From Cordilura impudica (lineage: Eukaryota > Arthropoda > Insecta > Diptera > Scathophagidae): DNA of 64,000 bases. Each line of letters begins with the position of its first letter. Within the stretch, counting starts at the first letter, position 1. Under the pieces are notes generated by a model that was not told the origin of the DNA, ran no database searches, and was given only the letters and a program-made list of their open reading frames with translations. This document shows, one piece after another, positions 35,503 to 45,478 of this stretch. Where the stretch lies: positions 10,180,668 to 10,244,667 of the forward strand of contig OY821519.1 of assembly GCA_963682025.1 (NCBI GenBank), written 5' to 3'. The position numbers and the translations under genes are program-made.

Positions 35503-36539
35503 AAATTTTTTTTTGTCATCGATTTTTAAAATTTTGACTCCTTTTTGTAGCTTATATATCCAGATTAAGGTAGCCAAAAAATTAGGTTAAACTATTGATA
35601 ATTGTGGGCGTGGCATGCTGTCAAACTCAACTGTTTTTTTTTAATTCAGCAAAAGGTGTTTTTTTTTTTGTTTTTTATCAAAAATAAATGGTTACTACTC
35701 GCAAGCTATCATCGATATTGGCCTGCGGTCTTTTTTATAATGTTAGTAGGATTATAGTCTTTAGTTTTTGTAAGTAGTCACAGTTCTAACGTTTGATATT
35801 AGGGGCGTTATGAAATATTTATGAAACCACTATATTTTTCTCAAATTTAAACTTTAGTGGAATAGAACTTCTAAAGGAAGTAAGGGAACAAGAAACGTAT
35901 ACCACCCGGAGAAAGGCGAATGTATCCTGTTTAACCCTATATATACTTTTGCACCCCCCACGAGCCCCCGGTAGAACACTTTTTTCATTTTAATGAAATT
36001 ACTCTAAAAAAATTACTCTAAAAAAAATTTTGTTTTTTTACTTTAGACTACGTAAAAGTAAAATAATTAAATAAAATACCTGCGAAAGGGTTTATTGGCT
36101 TTGTTTTGATCAGCAAAAAAATAAGTCATAAAATAATCACAATAGGTTCTACAGTAAACAAATGATCTCTTTCTTAATTTACCTGTTGTCAAATTTAAGG
36201 GTCAACCAAAGTCATAAACAATTTTATAAGTTTGTCAATAATCGCGGCACTAAACCACTAAAGATAAAAAACCACCCCATATTGGCGAGAAACTAATTAG
36301 TTTTACCTGATATTGAAGTCTGGATAACAAGTGCAGTTTTGTTCAATTTAAGTACTACCTGCTATGAAATTAAAGATCAATGTGTGAATAACATGTACCT
36401 AAAAATGTATAAAATGACGGATTCTATAAGGGATTACTCAATAATAAGTTAATACTTCAAGTGTACGGACGTATATTCGCAAGTGATAAAAAGTGATAAA
36501 AAAGTGATAACAGACGCAAATAAAAATATTGAGAAAAAT

Positions 36540-38561
36540 ATGGAGAACTTTAGTTATAAAGAACTGGCCGAAGAGTATTTTCGAAACAAAAACCAGGAAG
36601 ATGTTCTTAGTTACGTTAAAATAAAATTAAACTTAAATTCGTCTAGTACCGAAATACAAGAGCAATTATCTAATTTCGTCAAAGTACTAAAAAAACGATT
36701 GAAAGAAGTTAACTACTGTAAACAAAAGTTTTATAATAAAAGTGCAAACTGGTTAGAAGGCCAACTTAATGTTGGTGGAGAAACAGCAAAGCTAGATAAG
36801 GCTGGAAGACCACGCAAATCATTGGACAACTGCAGCGATAGATCTAAGAGGCGGAAACTTAAAAATTTTAACGAGGAAATTGGTTCTACAAATATAAAAG
36901 AATCTTTTCTACATCAATTACGAGCACAAAACCAATTAACAAAAGTGGATATCATTGAAAAAACTTGTAATGCTAGTCCAGTGAGAACAAAGCGAATTCT
37001 TAAAAGTATACCAACTCCGAGCGATGCAAAACAGTTCACAAATGAGGAGGCATTAGCATTATTTCTGGATTTGAAATTAACAAAACACCAATATATTCAG
37101 CTCAGATTGCGTGCGATTGAAAAAGGCTCAAATATGTATCCAGCATATCATCACATAACAGCTGCTAAAATAGACTGTTTGCCATCAAAGGACACTATTA
37201 CAATCACACCAATTTCGGCAGAAGTACAACTACAATCTTTACTTGATCACACAGCCAAACGCTTGCTACAATCAATAACAGGAACTGAGTTAAAGAAATA
37301 TGGAAACACAAAGTTAATTCTATTTTGTAAATGGATTTGTGATGGTTCTTCGGGACAAAAACAATACAAACAAGTTGTATGTGAAAATATTACGGACTCA
37401 GATATGTTCATGGTATCATTTGTACCATTGCGATTGAAAAAGATTTTGGAAGATTCGGAGCCTTCGAGTAGTACAACGCAAACAATGGATATTTGGAAAA
37501 ATGAGACACCATCTTCTACGAAATACTGCAGGCCAATCAAATTTGAATTCAAAAAAGAAAGTCATGATGCCATTAACAAAGAAGTTAGTGATATCAAGGC
37601 CCAAATAGCAACACTACAGCCATTACAATTACAGTTAGATGGGCAGCAAATTGAAGTAAGCTACCAATTAGTGCTGACAATGATAGATGGAAAAGTAGGT
37701 CAGGCTTTGACTAACACGAAGGCTGCATCCAGCTGCATTATATGCCAAGCAACATCAAGCCAATTAAACCAAGTCCCGACAAAATCATTCGATAATACCG
37801 ATGCCTTCGAATTTGGATTATCACCACTACATGCAAGAATACGACTTATGGAACACATACTAAAAATCAGTTATGATTTGGATTTCGGGCCTTCAGGATC
37901 AATAAGAAACAACGAAACCAACAAAGAGTTAAGAAGTTCAAAAAAGAAACATGTTCAAGATGAATATCGCAAATTTGGATTGATTATAGATCAGCCAAAA
38001 CAAGGGTCAGGCAATACAAATGATGGCAATACCGCAAGAAGATTCTTTTCAGATCCAGAAACAGCATCTGAAATAACAGGAGTGGATTTAAACCTTATTT
38101 TCAGATTTAAAATAATCCTAGAAGTACTTGCGTGCAATGAAGAAATTGACTCTAGAAAATTTGGAGATTATGCTAAGGAAACTGCAAAAATATATACAAC
38201 CAACTACCCATGGAGAAATATGTCTGCAACAGTCCACAAAATCCTTTATCATGGAGAAGATGTCATTAAATATCATTTGGTGCCACTTGGAGATCTATCA
38301 GAGGAGGCTCAGGAAAAAAGGAACAAGGATTACAGATTTTATAGACAGCACAATACTAGAAAAATGTCACGAAATTCCACAAATGAAGATCTATTTAATA
38401 TATTATTGGCAACGTCAGATCCGTTCATCTCCAGTATTCGAAATCAATGGAAAGTGGAACATCGGGATTTAGATGAAGAAGCCAAAAAACTACTAAAGAA
38501 CAGAAATAGCACAGAACAAAATATGGAATATTTGCAATCAATATTTGAGTCTAATGAATAA
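36540..38561 (+). CDS. Transib transposase, intact (673 aa), RAG1-related DDE recombinase
   Basis: Cut-and-paste transposase that would bind and cleave the CACWGTG ends. The open frame extends up to a GTG at 36483, but the first ATG is 36540; I take that start (673 aa). Residues 89-93 GRPRK and 101-106 RSKRRK give basic, AT-hook/NLS-like patches. The core shows ICDGSSGQKQYKQ with D268, SFVPLRLKKIL, KYCRPIKFEF, LTMIDGKVGQAL with D383, SSCIICQA with C399 and C402, LSPLHARIRLMEHILKIS, NTNDGNTARRFFS, SATVHKILYHG with H566 and H571, and EEAQEKRNK with E592. These match by order and spacing the RAG1 catalytic DDE and the CxxC/HxxxxH zinc site. Intron-free; a polyadenylation signal AATAAA follows at 38624. 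No stop or frameshift. Confidence 0.93.
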   Translation: MENFSYKELAEEYFRNKNQEDVLSYVKIKLNLNSSSTEIQEQLSNFVKVLKKRLKEVNYCKQKFYNKSANWLEGQLNVGGETAKLDKAGRPRKSLDNCSDRSKRRKLKNFNEEIGSTNIKESFLHQLRAQNQLTKVDIIEKTCNASPVRTKRILKSIPTPSDAKQFTNEEALALFLDLKLTKHQYIQLRLRAIEKGSNMYPAYHHITAAKIDCLPSKDTITITPISAEVQLQSLLDHTAKRLLQSITGTELKKYGNTKLILFCKWICDGSSGQKQYKQVVCENITDSDMFMVSFVPLRLKKILEDSEPSSSTTQTMDIWKNETPSSTKYCRPIKFEFKKESHDAINKEVSDIKAQIATLQPLQLQLDGQQIEVSYQLVLTMIDGKVGQALTNTKAASSCIICQATSSQLNQVPTKSFDNTDAFEFGLSPLHARIRLMEHILKISYDLDFGPSGSIRNNETNKELRSSKKKHVQDEYRKFGLIIDQPKQGSGNTNDGNTARRFFSDPETASEITGVDLNLIFRFKIILEVLACNEEIDSRKFGDYAKETAKIYTTNYPWRNMSATVHKILYHGEDVIKYHLVPLGDLSEEAQEKRNKDYRFYRQHNTRKMSRNSTNEDLFNILLATSDPFISSIRNQWKVEHRDLDEEAKKLLKNRNSTEQNMEYLQSIFESNE

Positions 38562-39276
38562 TAATTATAATTGCCTTTCATTGTTATTTAAGTACGAAAA
38601 ACATAGTATTAGTAAAAAATAATAATAAACAGAACCTACCATTGTTACAAATGCTATTTAAATCTATTGCAGTTTTTATTCTTAAAAGGTTTCCCACATA
38701 TGAATGCAATGTTTTAATAGATAAGAAAGATTCAAAAAATAAGAACCCATATTTTCATATCAAAATTAAAAAAAAAATTAGAATCATTGCGCTAATGTTT
38801 AGCAGATTTATTTAGCTAGTGTAACAAATTAGGCAGCAAACACTAATAAATTTTTCTGTAGTAATAATAATATTCCTTGAGTGTAAGCAAATTGCAAATT
38901 TGATAGCAAACATTTTTAATTTTTTAGTAATACTAGTTAAATTTCTAGTGAATTTTACTATTTTGTTGCGTGTAAAAATTTTTTTGAGTGTAAAAATTTT
39001 TTTGAGTGTAAGCATTAAAAAAATTTCATTATTACAAAAAATGTTTATAATAATTATTTAACTCCAAATATGACACTTTCTAATAAATAAAAATAAATAA
39101 AAAAAAACATATATCACGCTAAAAGTTAAAAAAAATCAAAAGTTAAACTTTGACCTAGAATTCCTTAAAAAGTACTCAATCAATTTAAATGAAATTCACA
39201 CTGAGTCAAGATCAACTATCTATCTATCTACTAAAAAAAACAGTACTAAAATATTTTGATCGGTTCAAAAGTTACA
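38562..39276. other. Transib 2 3' non-coding region
   Basis: AT-rich 3' UTR with AATAAA at 38624-38629 and a local duplication of GTGTAAAAATTTTTTTGA at about 38971-39008. Confidence 0.7.
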
Positions 39277-39314
39277 GAATTTTGGCCAATGAAAAATGAT
39301 TTTCAGCCACTGTG
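39277..39314 (-). other. Transib 2 right TIR, heptamer plus A-rich block
   Basis: Minus strand from 39314: CACAGTG, 22-nt spacer, CCAAAATTC. Spacer length equals that at the left end, unlike the decayed copy at 19203-22289. Confidence 0.85.
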
Positions 39315-39345
39315 CGACTATAGTTTGTTTTTTTAGGTTTGAATA

Positions 39346-40560
39346 CAGATAAATATTAAACTTTCAAGTCCATACCAAAAAATATTACATTTTGAATATA
39401 ACCTTTCATTAAATCGGTTTTTTGCAAACATTTTACGTATCGCCTTTCGGAATATTATTGTATTTTTCTTTTTTCAATTTAATTGTTTATACTAAGCTTT
39501 TTCTTTAAGTGTATTATTTTACTTATTTTCAAAGAGGTACAATTTCAAATTTTTCGTTTATTTTCTTATGAAGGCGTTTTATATTTTTGTGGTGTCATAA
39601 AAGGATTCACTTGATATTCATCATCATCAGTGTCAGTCAGTTTCAGTCAGTCATTCATATGACTGTACGAGCACTCGTATGTTTACGATTACTTTACTTC
39701 ATTTCCACTTCCAATCCTCCAACAATAACTTATCTTGTTGTGTTAGGTTTTGTTAGCAGTGGCAGTCAGTTTGTGGGTGGAAATTTTTTTACTTCTTCTG
39801 TTTTATGTCTACGATTGCAATTCGATGCGTTTTGACTTTTTTTTCTGTTTTGCTATTCTATGTTTTTAATGTAGTTTGTGAACCGATACTAATCTGATTA
39901 GCGTCAAAAGCTCAGACGATAAAAAAAAATTGATATGCATTTGTAACAAATATTCACATACATGCAGATAAATTTGCAAAAGCTATAATTGAAATCTAGT
40001 TGTCTTATACCCCCCTCCGTCCTTCAGCAAAAAAAACCCAAAACGGATATGCACAGAACAAAATGGTATTGCATGGGATTTGTCACATGTATTTTAAATT
40101 GAATCAGTTCTAGTTAAAGTTTTGTTGGCATATAGAGGTCCTTTAGTCGAATCTAAATTTTTATTGGTTGGTCATGTCAGCTATTCCTCGAGGGATAGAT
40201 ATTGATTTCTTGTGAAGCAATACAAAAAAAATCTTTGGAGCATTTAATAGCCATCAATCGATGAGAATTTTGCTAATTTTAAGAGAATTAATTGTATTTA
40301 TCAATAAATACAAATTGATGTTGATAAAGCAAAATATAAACTGAAATAAATAATACTTAAATAAAAAAAAAATGATATTGGAAAAAAGATAATTGATACG
40401 AGGCCAAGTCGATATAAGTTTATACAAATCATATAAGGAGCACTAAGAATTTAAAACGAAATTAGATTTTTTGGAAAATGTAAATTTGCAAAAGACGACA
40501 GGAAAATCCGCCACTAGATTTATTAAAAAAATCGTTTGGTCGATACAAATTTTTAAAATT
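39346..40560. other. Non-coding stretch
   Basis: Includes a GTCAGTCAGTTTCAGTCAGT run (39629-39656) and several short ORFs with no family features. No copy elsewhere in the window. Confidence 0.45.
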
Positions 40561-40579
40561 TGGAAGAAAATAAGAATTT

Positions 40580-40900
40580 CGTGCTGTCACCAAAAACTTG
40601 TACTTGAAAGGCAAAACATATAAAGAAAATAAATCTTGGTCAGACAGAGTTGATGACATGTTATCCGCACTAGCGTTCAACACTATCCGCATATGGGTAA
40701 ATGAATTTAAGAGTGGCCTTCATCCACAAATGATGGTTCTCGTTCTGAAAGTCCAGCAGTTACTTCCGAAATTATATGAGTGGCCGACGAGTTAAATTGC
40801 GTCAAGCAGACCACGGATTCGCCATTATACACCAGAAATGAAACAACATTCAAAGCAATGGATTTTACACGGTGAATCCGCCCCGAGGAATCAATATTGA
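40580..40900 (+). pseudogene. mariner-like transposase relic
   Basis: Translations in successive frames: NTIRIWVNEFKSG (end of the paired-like DNA-binding domain), GSRSESPAVTSEII (linker), then a deletion and RHYTPEMKQHSKQW followed by HGESAP, the mariner motif after the first catalytic Asp. Internal deletion and frameshifts show it is dead. Different in sequence from the three mariner copies with CGAGG ends. Confidence 0.7.
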
Positions 40901-40958
40901 TGACTTTTAAAAAAAAAATCATGTGAGTCCGATCACAGGGGAGATGTGTAAACATCTA

Positions 40959-41496
40959 CCCCCGAATTCATAATGACAAGTTAGCTGCTGTTTACATGTC
41001 GCGCTCAACCAGGTTCTTACTAGTCAACCGATTAGCCTTAGTTTTTAGTTAGCACATAGTTTATTTATAATCAATTTTTTGTTGTCATTTAATAGCTTTA
41101 AAAACAACTCTGAAATTTGTAATGCCACCATATTTTTTGCATTAATGCAAACTGATATAGTGAAAATCAACTCTATTTACATTTCAATTTGTGTGATTTA
41201 ACTCCATAATTTTTTTAAATTTATATTTACAAGGTTTAAGTTTAAGACAAAATTATTTTAGTTTGAAAATTATATAAAAAAAATGTTTAAAGGATCCGCA
41301 AAGTAAAAAATATATGTTTGCATTTAAAAATAATTTATATATTTTGTTTTGGTTAATTTCACATACATCAGCTGTTTTAACACACTTAGTAAGTGTTTGA
41401 AAGGTTGTTGATCTGAGTTTAGCAAACTCAGCAGCAAGTGCATTATAATTAATACTATGCTAGATACTGCATAAGTTTTCATTGTAAATACGGCCG
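40959..41496. mobile_element. MITE D (538 bp) with CTA duplication
   Basis: Sits inside M copy 2 between two CTA trinucleotides (40956-40958, 41497-41499); the uninterrupted M copies 1 and 3 read ACATCTAGTAATTAAAG here. Ends CCGAATTCATAATGACAAGTT and, inverted, CCGTATTTACAATGAAAACTT match at about 15 of 21 positions. TA or CTA TSD fits a Tc1/mariner- or PIF-type MITE. No ORF. Confidence 0.7.
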
Positions 41497-41843
41497 CTAG
41501 TAATTAAAGGTCTTTTTATGGCACTTTTAAAATCAAACAGAAAGCGACATCTATGTATCACTTATAGCAATCCACTGCAGAGGCTCTGCTAATATGTTAT
41601 TTATTATTTCAACCGGTTAATATTTAATTTATCGTTTTTATTTTTTCATTTTTAAATTTTTAATTTTTCATTTCTTCATTTTTCAATTTCACTTTTCTTT
41701 TTTAATTTTCCACTTTTTATTTTTCTTTTTTAATTTTTAATTTTTATTTTTGATTTTTCATTTTTTATTTTTTATTTTTCATTTTTCATTTTTAATTTTT
41801 TATTCTTAATTTTTCATTTTTAATTTTTTTATTTCTCATTTTT

Positions 41844-42619
41844 ATACCCTATACCACTATGTGGTTTGGGTATAATGACTTTGTGCTGCTGTGGTAACAA
41901 CCAAAAATATTTGACCTAGACCCATCTTTAATTATACCGATCGAATCAGAATTACTTTCTGAGTTGATTTAACAATGACCGTCCGTCCGTCCGTCTGTGT
42001 GTCCATGTAAAGCTTGTAATCAAACTGCAGGTCGCAAATATGAATGTATTTTGATAAAATTTGGTACATAAGCTTTTATCGGCCATGGGATGAACGCCGT
42101 TGAAATTCGTGAGAATCGGTCCATGTTCAGATCTAGCCCCCATACAAATTACCCATATGAAATCGACATAAATTGCCATAAGATCCAAATTGTCATATAG
42201 ATCTTACTCAAATTGGGTTTGTATGCGTTCATTCCATCCACTAATGAGTAGTCCAAATATGATCCATTTGACCCCATATAGAGCTGCTTCCCGATCTTCA
42301 CTCAAATCTATTCAAAAACAAAAATATTGCACTGATTCTTCTCAAATTTTGTTTGTATATATTTTTGCAAAATACAAGAGACTTTACCAAACATGATCAG
42401 TATCGGCCAATTTTTGGACCAAGTCCCTATATAGATATAGCATCCGATATGAACTTTTTCATATCTGCAGCCAAAAAAATTAATAAAAATCGCACTCAAA
42501 TTTGGTTTTTGCTTATTTTCTATGTCCAGTTAGTTGGGCCTAATAGATAGGGTCTCTAAACGCATGGTATAGGGTATCGTATAGTCGGTCTAGACCGACT
42601 ATAATTTTCTTACTTGTTT
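41844..42619 (+). mobile_element. INE-1/DINE-1-like element, copy D4 (about 776 bp, complete)
   Basis: Inserted cleanly in the minisatellite, so both ends can be read: TTATACCCTATACCACTATG at the left and GTATAGTCGGTCTAGACCGAC then TATAATTTTCTTACTTGTTT at the right. GTCC repeat at 41980-41994. Best reference copy of this family in the window. No coding capacity. Confidence 0.82.
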
Positions 42620-42807
42620 ATTCTTAATTTTTCATTTTTAATTTTTTTTATTTTTCATTTTTTATTTTTAATTTTTCATTTTAATTTTTAATTTTTCGTT
42701 TTTCATTTTGAATTTTTTATTTTTTATTTTTAATTTTTTTATTTTTCATTTTTCATTTTTAATTTTTAATTTTTCATTTTTTTAATTTTTCATTTTTATT
42801 TTTCATT

Positions 42808-43225
42808 TGTGTAATCTGTTAAGATTTCACATGCCATTACAGTTCCATCTAGAGGACAATGGCAAAAACAAAGAGCTGTTCATATTACAAGACTTGTAAT
42901 TGATCTGGCTATGTTAATGTAGAGAAAGCTAAAAATTGGAAAAGCTCAGCTTGTTCGTACAAACTCTCGTATATAAAAAAAAAAGAAAAACATTTCTCAA
43001 GTTCTTTTCTTTCAAATGTTGAGTTAAATTGTTGATTAAGCATGAGCTGAAGTAATAGACAGAAGGATGCTGACGATGAACAAGTCGCTTTGTTCGAAAG
43101 TAGCTACTCCATCTAGCGCTGTCTTCAATTTTTTTCCTAATATTTCTCTTACATTACAAAAATTATTATCTTTCTTTCATTAGAAAAATATATACATGAT
43201 CTTAAACCGAACAATAAATGATTAA
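42808..43225. other. Unclassified insertion (about 420 bp) in the minisatellite
   Basis: Non-repetitive sequence between TTTTTCATTT blocks. TTCCATCTAGAGGACA near the left and CTCCATCTAGCGCTGTC near the right share CTCCATCTAG; otherwise no structure recognised. Confidence 0.45.
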
Positions 43226-43849
43226 TTATTTTTCATTTTTTTTATTTGTAATTTTTCAGTTGTTATTTTTCATTTTTCGTTCTCCATTTTAATTTTTTAA
43301 TTTTTCATTTTTAATTTTTTATTTATCATTTTTTATTTTTCATTTTGAATTTTTTATTTTTCATTTTGCATTTTTTATTTTTGATTTTGAATTTTTTATT
43401 TTTCATTTTTAATTTTTTATTTTTCATTTTTTATTTTTAATTTTTAATTTTTAATTTTTCATTTATTTTATTTTTCATTTTTATTTTTCATTTTTTATTT
43501 TTTAATTTTTTATTTTTCATTTTTCAGTTTTCATTTTTCGTTTTTCGTTTTTCGCTTCTCATTTTGAATTTTTTTATTTTTTATTTTTCATTTGTTATTT
43601 TTCATTTTCAAACAGGTTATTAAATATCATAATTTTTTCACCAATACAACCTCACATGTTGCGCTGTTTTTGTGATTGTATTGTGAAATAGGAATTTACC
43701 CCCCTGCGCTCATAGATGTTTACACATCAAAAAGAAAAAAACAATAAATGCATAACATTATTCATTATTGGGCTAATTAAGCGAAGGAATCTAGAAAGAA
43801 ACGTTCGCAATCTAGCATAAAAAAGTGATCTTCCATTAATACAATTCTC

Positions 43850-44050
43850 AGGTGCAACATACTTTGCGCGGTTTCAGGATTTGCTTAAAGAAATGGCTAG
43901 GCGGAAAAAGATTCGTGTCGAATTTGGAGGTTTTCTCTGCAGCAGAAGCCTATTTTGAGGACGTTTCGAAATCGTACTTTACGGAGAAATGTTATCGAAT
44001 CGCTAAGTGAAGTCTATCCAGCAAAAAACTTTTTGATTCCTCCCCTTCAT
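43850..44050 (+). pseudogene. mariner C-terminal relic, copy 2a
   Basis: Plus strand gives LKEMARRKKI, a GGFLCSRSLF / SAAEAYFEDVSKSYF reading in two frames, and IESLSEVYPA, matching the C-terminal LKKWLGGKRF...AYFADLPKSYF region of mariner transposases. It ends in TTTTGATTCCTCCCCTTCATA, a decayed form of the CGAGGGCGGATCAA terminus. Confidence 0.65.
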
Positions 44051-44734
44051 ATACAATGGCGGTGCTAGATTATCACAACCTGACCTATAGATGGCGGCAG
44101 TAGTTTGAAAAAATTACTTTCGTGAAAAGTGACAACCTTATGAAACATATGTGTTAAGTTGCAAGGCGCACCGTTGTTTAATATTTTTTTGAGCCATCAA
44201 AATAAACGATCCCAGTGAATTTGTAATCATAGGAGAATTGGTCACCATTATTTAATTCAATACTTTTATTTGAAAGGTCTCAGTACAAGCAGTATTAAAG
44301 GCAAGCTAGATTCTACTCTTAAACGAGGCCGTAGTGGTCGACCAATAGAGGTAGCCACGCCAGAAACAGGTAAGAATATCCCGAAAATGGTATTGGATGA
44401 TCGTTGGTGGAAAGTGCGTGAGATAGCTGAAATGGTGTGCATTTCATAGGCCTACCAAACATCGCCTATTGACCGAAAATTTGGATATGAGAAAGTTGTC
44501 CGCAAGATGGGTTCCGCGTTTACTCACAATAGTACAAAAACAGCGTCGTGAAGATATTTCAATATAATGTGGCGATATTGCATCGAAGTAGACACTTCCT
44601 ACTATAAACAGAGTATCGAAGCTATTGGATATCGGTGATAAAAGTGTATCGAGTTAAGAGGAGATTATGTTGAGAAATAAAGAAAATTTTTCTCAAAAAG
44701 AATTTGTTGATAGACGTCCCATGAAGTACTTATC
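44051..44734 (+). mobile_element. mariner copy 2b, internally deleted
   Basis: Decayed left TIR at 44051 (CAATGGCGGTGCTAGATTAT) followed by ATAGATGGCGGCAGTAGTTT, which also lies inside the TIR of copy 1. Coding remnants: LKRGRSGRPIEVATPETGKN, MVLDDRWWKVREIAEMV, a LLTENLDMRKLSARWVPRL reading with frameshift, then a jump to YYKQSIEAIGYR from the C-terminus. Truncated on the right by Helitron H3. Confidence 0.75.
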
Positions 44735-45110
44735 TCTATAATATTAATAGGCTATGCGATTTCTTGTGACCGAAGGTTTGTTCTACTGTTTTATCCCGAT
44801 TTTAACCAAAGGTATATTATTTGAAAGGTATTTCTTTTTAGCCGTTTTGCAGATTTACAGATTTTAAAATTTTTCTCTTTATTTTGAGTAAATTGCATTT
44901 AAAGTTGCTACTAACACATACATAATATGACACAATGCTATGTGCGTGTTTATTAAATTTGTTAATGTGTTTGTAATAAAAATGAGTGTGTTTTTTGTGT
45001 TGATTTGTGAATTGGCTATAATTGATTGCATATCTTTAGAGTCTTTATTTAACGAAAAAATAGAATTTCCAAGAATTTGCACTCGAATTTCGACGGCTGG
45101 AATCTGCTAG
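44735..45110 (+). mobile_element. Non-autonomous Helitron H3 (about 376 bp)
   Basis: Starts TCTATAATATTAATAGG, then GCGATTTCTTGTGACCGAAG; ends CTCGAATTTCGACGGCTGG, AATCTG, CTAG, then T. A TC dinucleotide repeat at 44733-44736 leaves a 2-bp doubt about the left end. Interior GTTAATGTGTTTGTAATAA is shared with H2 and H10. Confidence 0.85.
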
Positions 45111-45129
45111 TATAAATTAATACGTGAAC

Positions 45130-45478
45130 GAAAATTTTTTTCCCCTTTCTAAGCAAAATGCGGGCACGGAGAATTGTGGAAATTGACACATTTTTAGTTC
45201 ATAAAGAGGAGAATATGTGTTAAAAATATATTAAATTAAATAAAGTAAAATATTAATAATAAATATTTTTATAAGAGCCTAAAAGTATGCTAACCAATTT
45301 TGGCCAATTCACAATTAATGGAATTGCATTACAATTGTATCACACGCCCTGTGTTGAATTGTGAACTGCTAAAATTGATTAGCATACCTTTAGATTGAAT
45401 TTTATTTAAATACTTATAAATGAAAAAATAAAATTTCCTAGAATTTGCACTCGAATTTCTAGTGCTGGGCTATACTAG
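45130..45478 (+). mobile_element. Helitron-related element J1 with H-type 3' end
   Basis: Left part (45150-45300) matches J2 at 28640-28460 in reverse; the right part carries the inverted pair GTATGCTAACCAATTTT / AAATTGATTAGCATAC and the H-family end: TTTCCTAGAATTTGCACTCG, GTGCTGGGCTATA, CTAG, T. Confidence 0.7.

Larger units (their letters stand above)
35465..39314 (+). mobile_element. Transib element, structurally complete copy (3850 bp)
   Basis: Left TIR CACTGTGGCTCAAATTTTGA, right TIR (reverse strand from 39314) CACAGTGGCTGAAAATCATT, both continuing into TTTCATTGGCCAAAA; about 38 bp in all. Perfect 5-bp TSD CGACT at 35460-35464 and 39315-39319. One uninterrupted transposase ORF lies between. 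All parts needed for a cut-and-paste Transib are present, so this copy may be autonomous or only recently silenced. Confidence 0.95.
34815..39345 (+). mobile_element. INE-1/DINE-1-like element D3, split by Transib 2
   Basis: Left part 34815-35464 carries the CACTATGTAGTCAGGCTATA start, CTCTCAGAGTCGATTTAGCG, the GTCC repeat and the body in family order. Its 3' palindrome is interrupted at CTAGACCGACT; the remainder CGACTATAGTTTG resumes at 39315 after the Transib. CGACT is therefore the Transib target duplication. Confidence 0.8.
41640..43612. repeat. TTTTTCATTTT-type minisatellite of M copy 2
   Basis: Complement-type units of the 4165-5150 minisatellite (TTTTTCATTTTTAATTTT and variants), in three blocks: 41640-41843, 42620-42807 and 43225-43612. 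Confidence 0.9.
40915..43728 (+). repeat. M-family element, copy 2, with nested insertions
   Basis: Left end GTGAGTCCGATCACAGGGG then AGATGT-GTAA-ACATCT (40942-40957). Body resumes at 41497 with CTAGTAATTAAAGG, then AAAATCAAACAGAAAGCG, GAGGCTCTGCTAATAT and TTATTTCAACCGGTTAAT, then minisatellite, and ends with GTTTTTGTGATTGTATTGTG and TAGATGTTTACACATC (43713-43728), the inverse of the left GATGTGTAAACATCTA. Three insertions interrupt it: 40959-41496, 41844-42619 and about 42808-43225. Confidence 0.65.

Noticed and set aside
36483..36539. Start of the Transib ORF at 36483
   Set aside because: That codon is GTG, not a normal start in animals; the first ATG is 36540.
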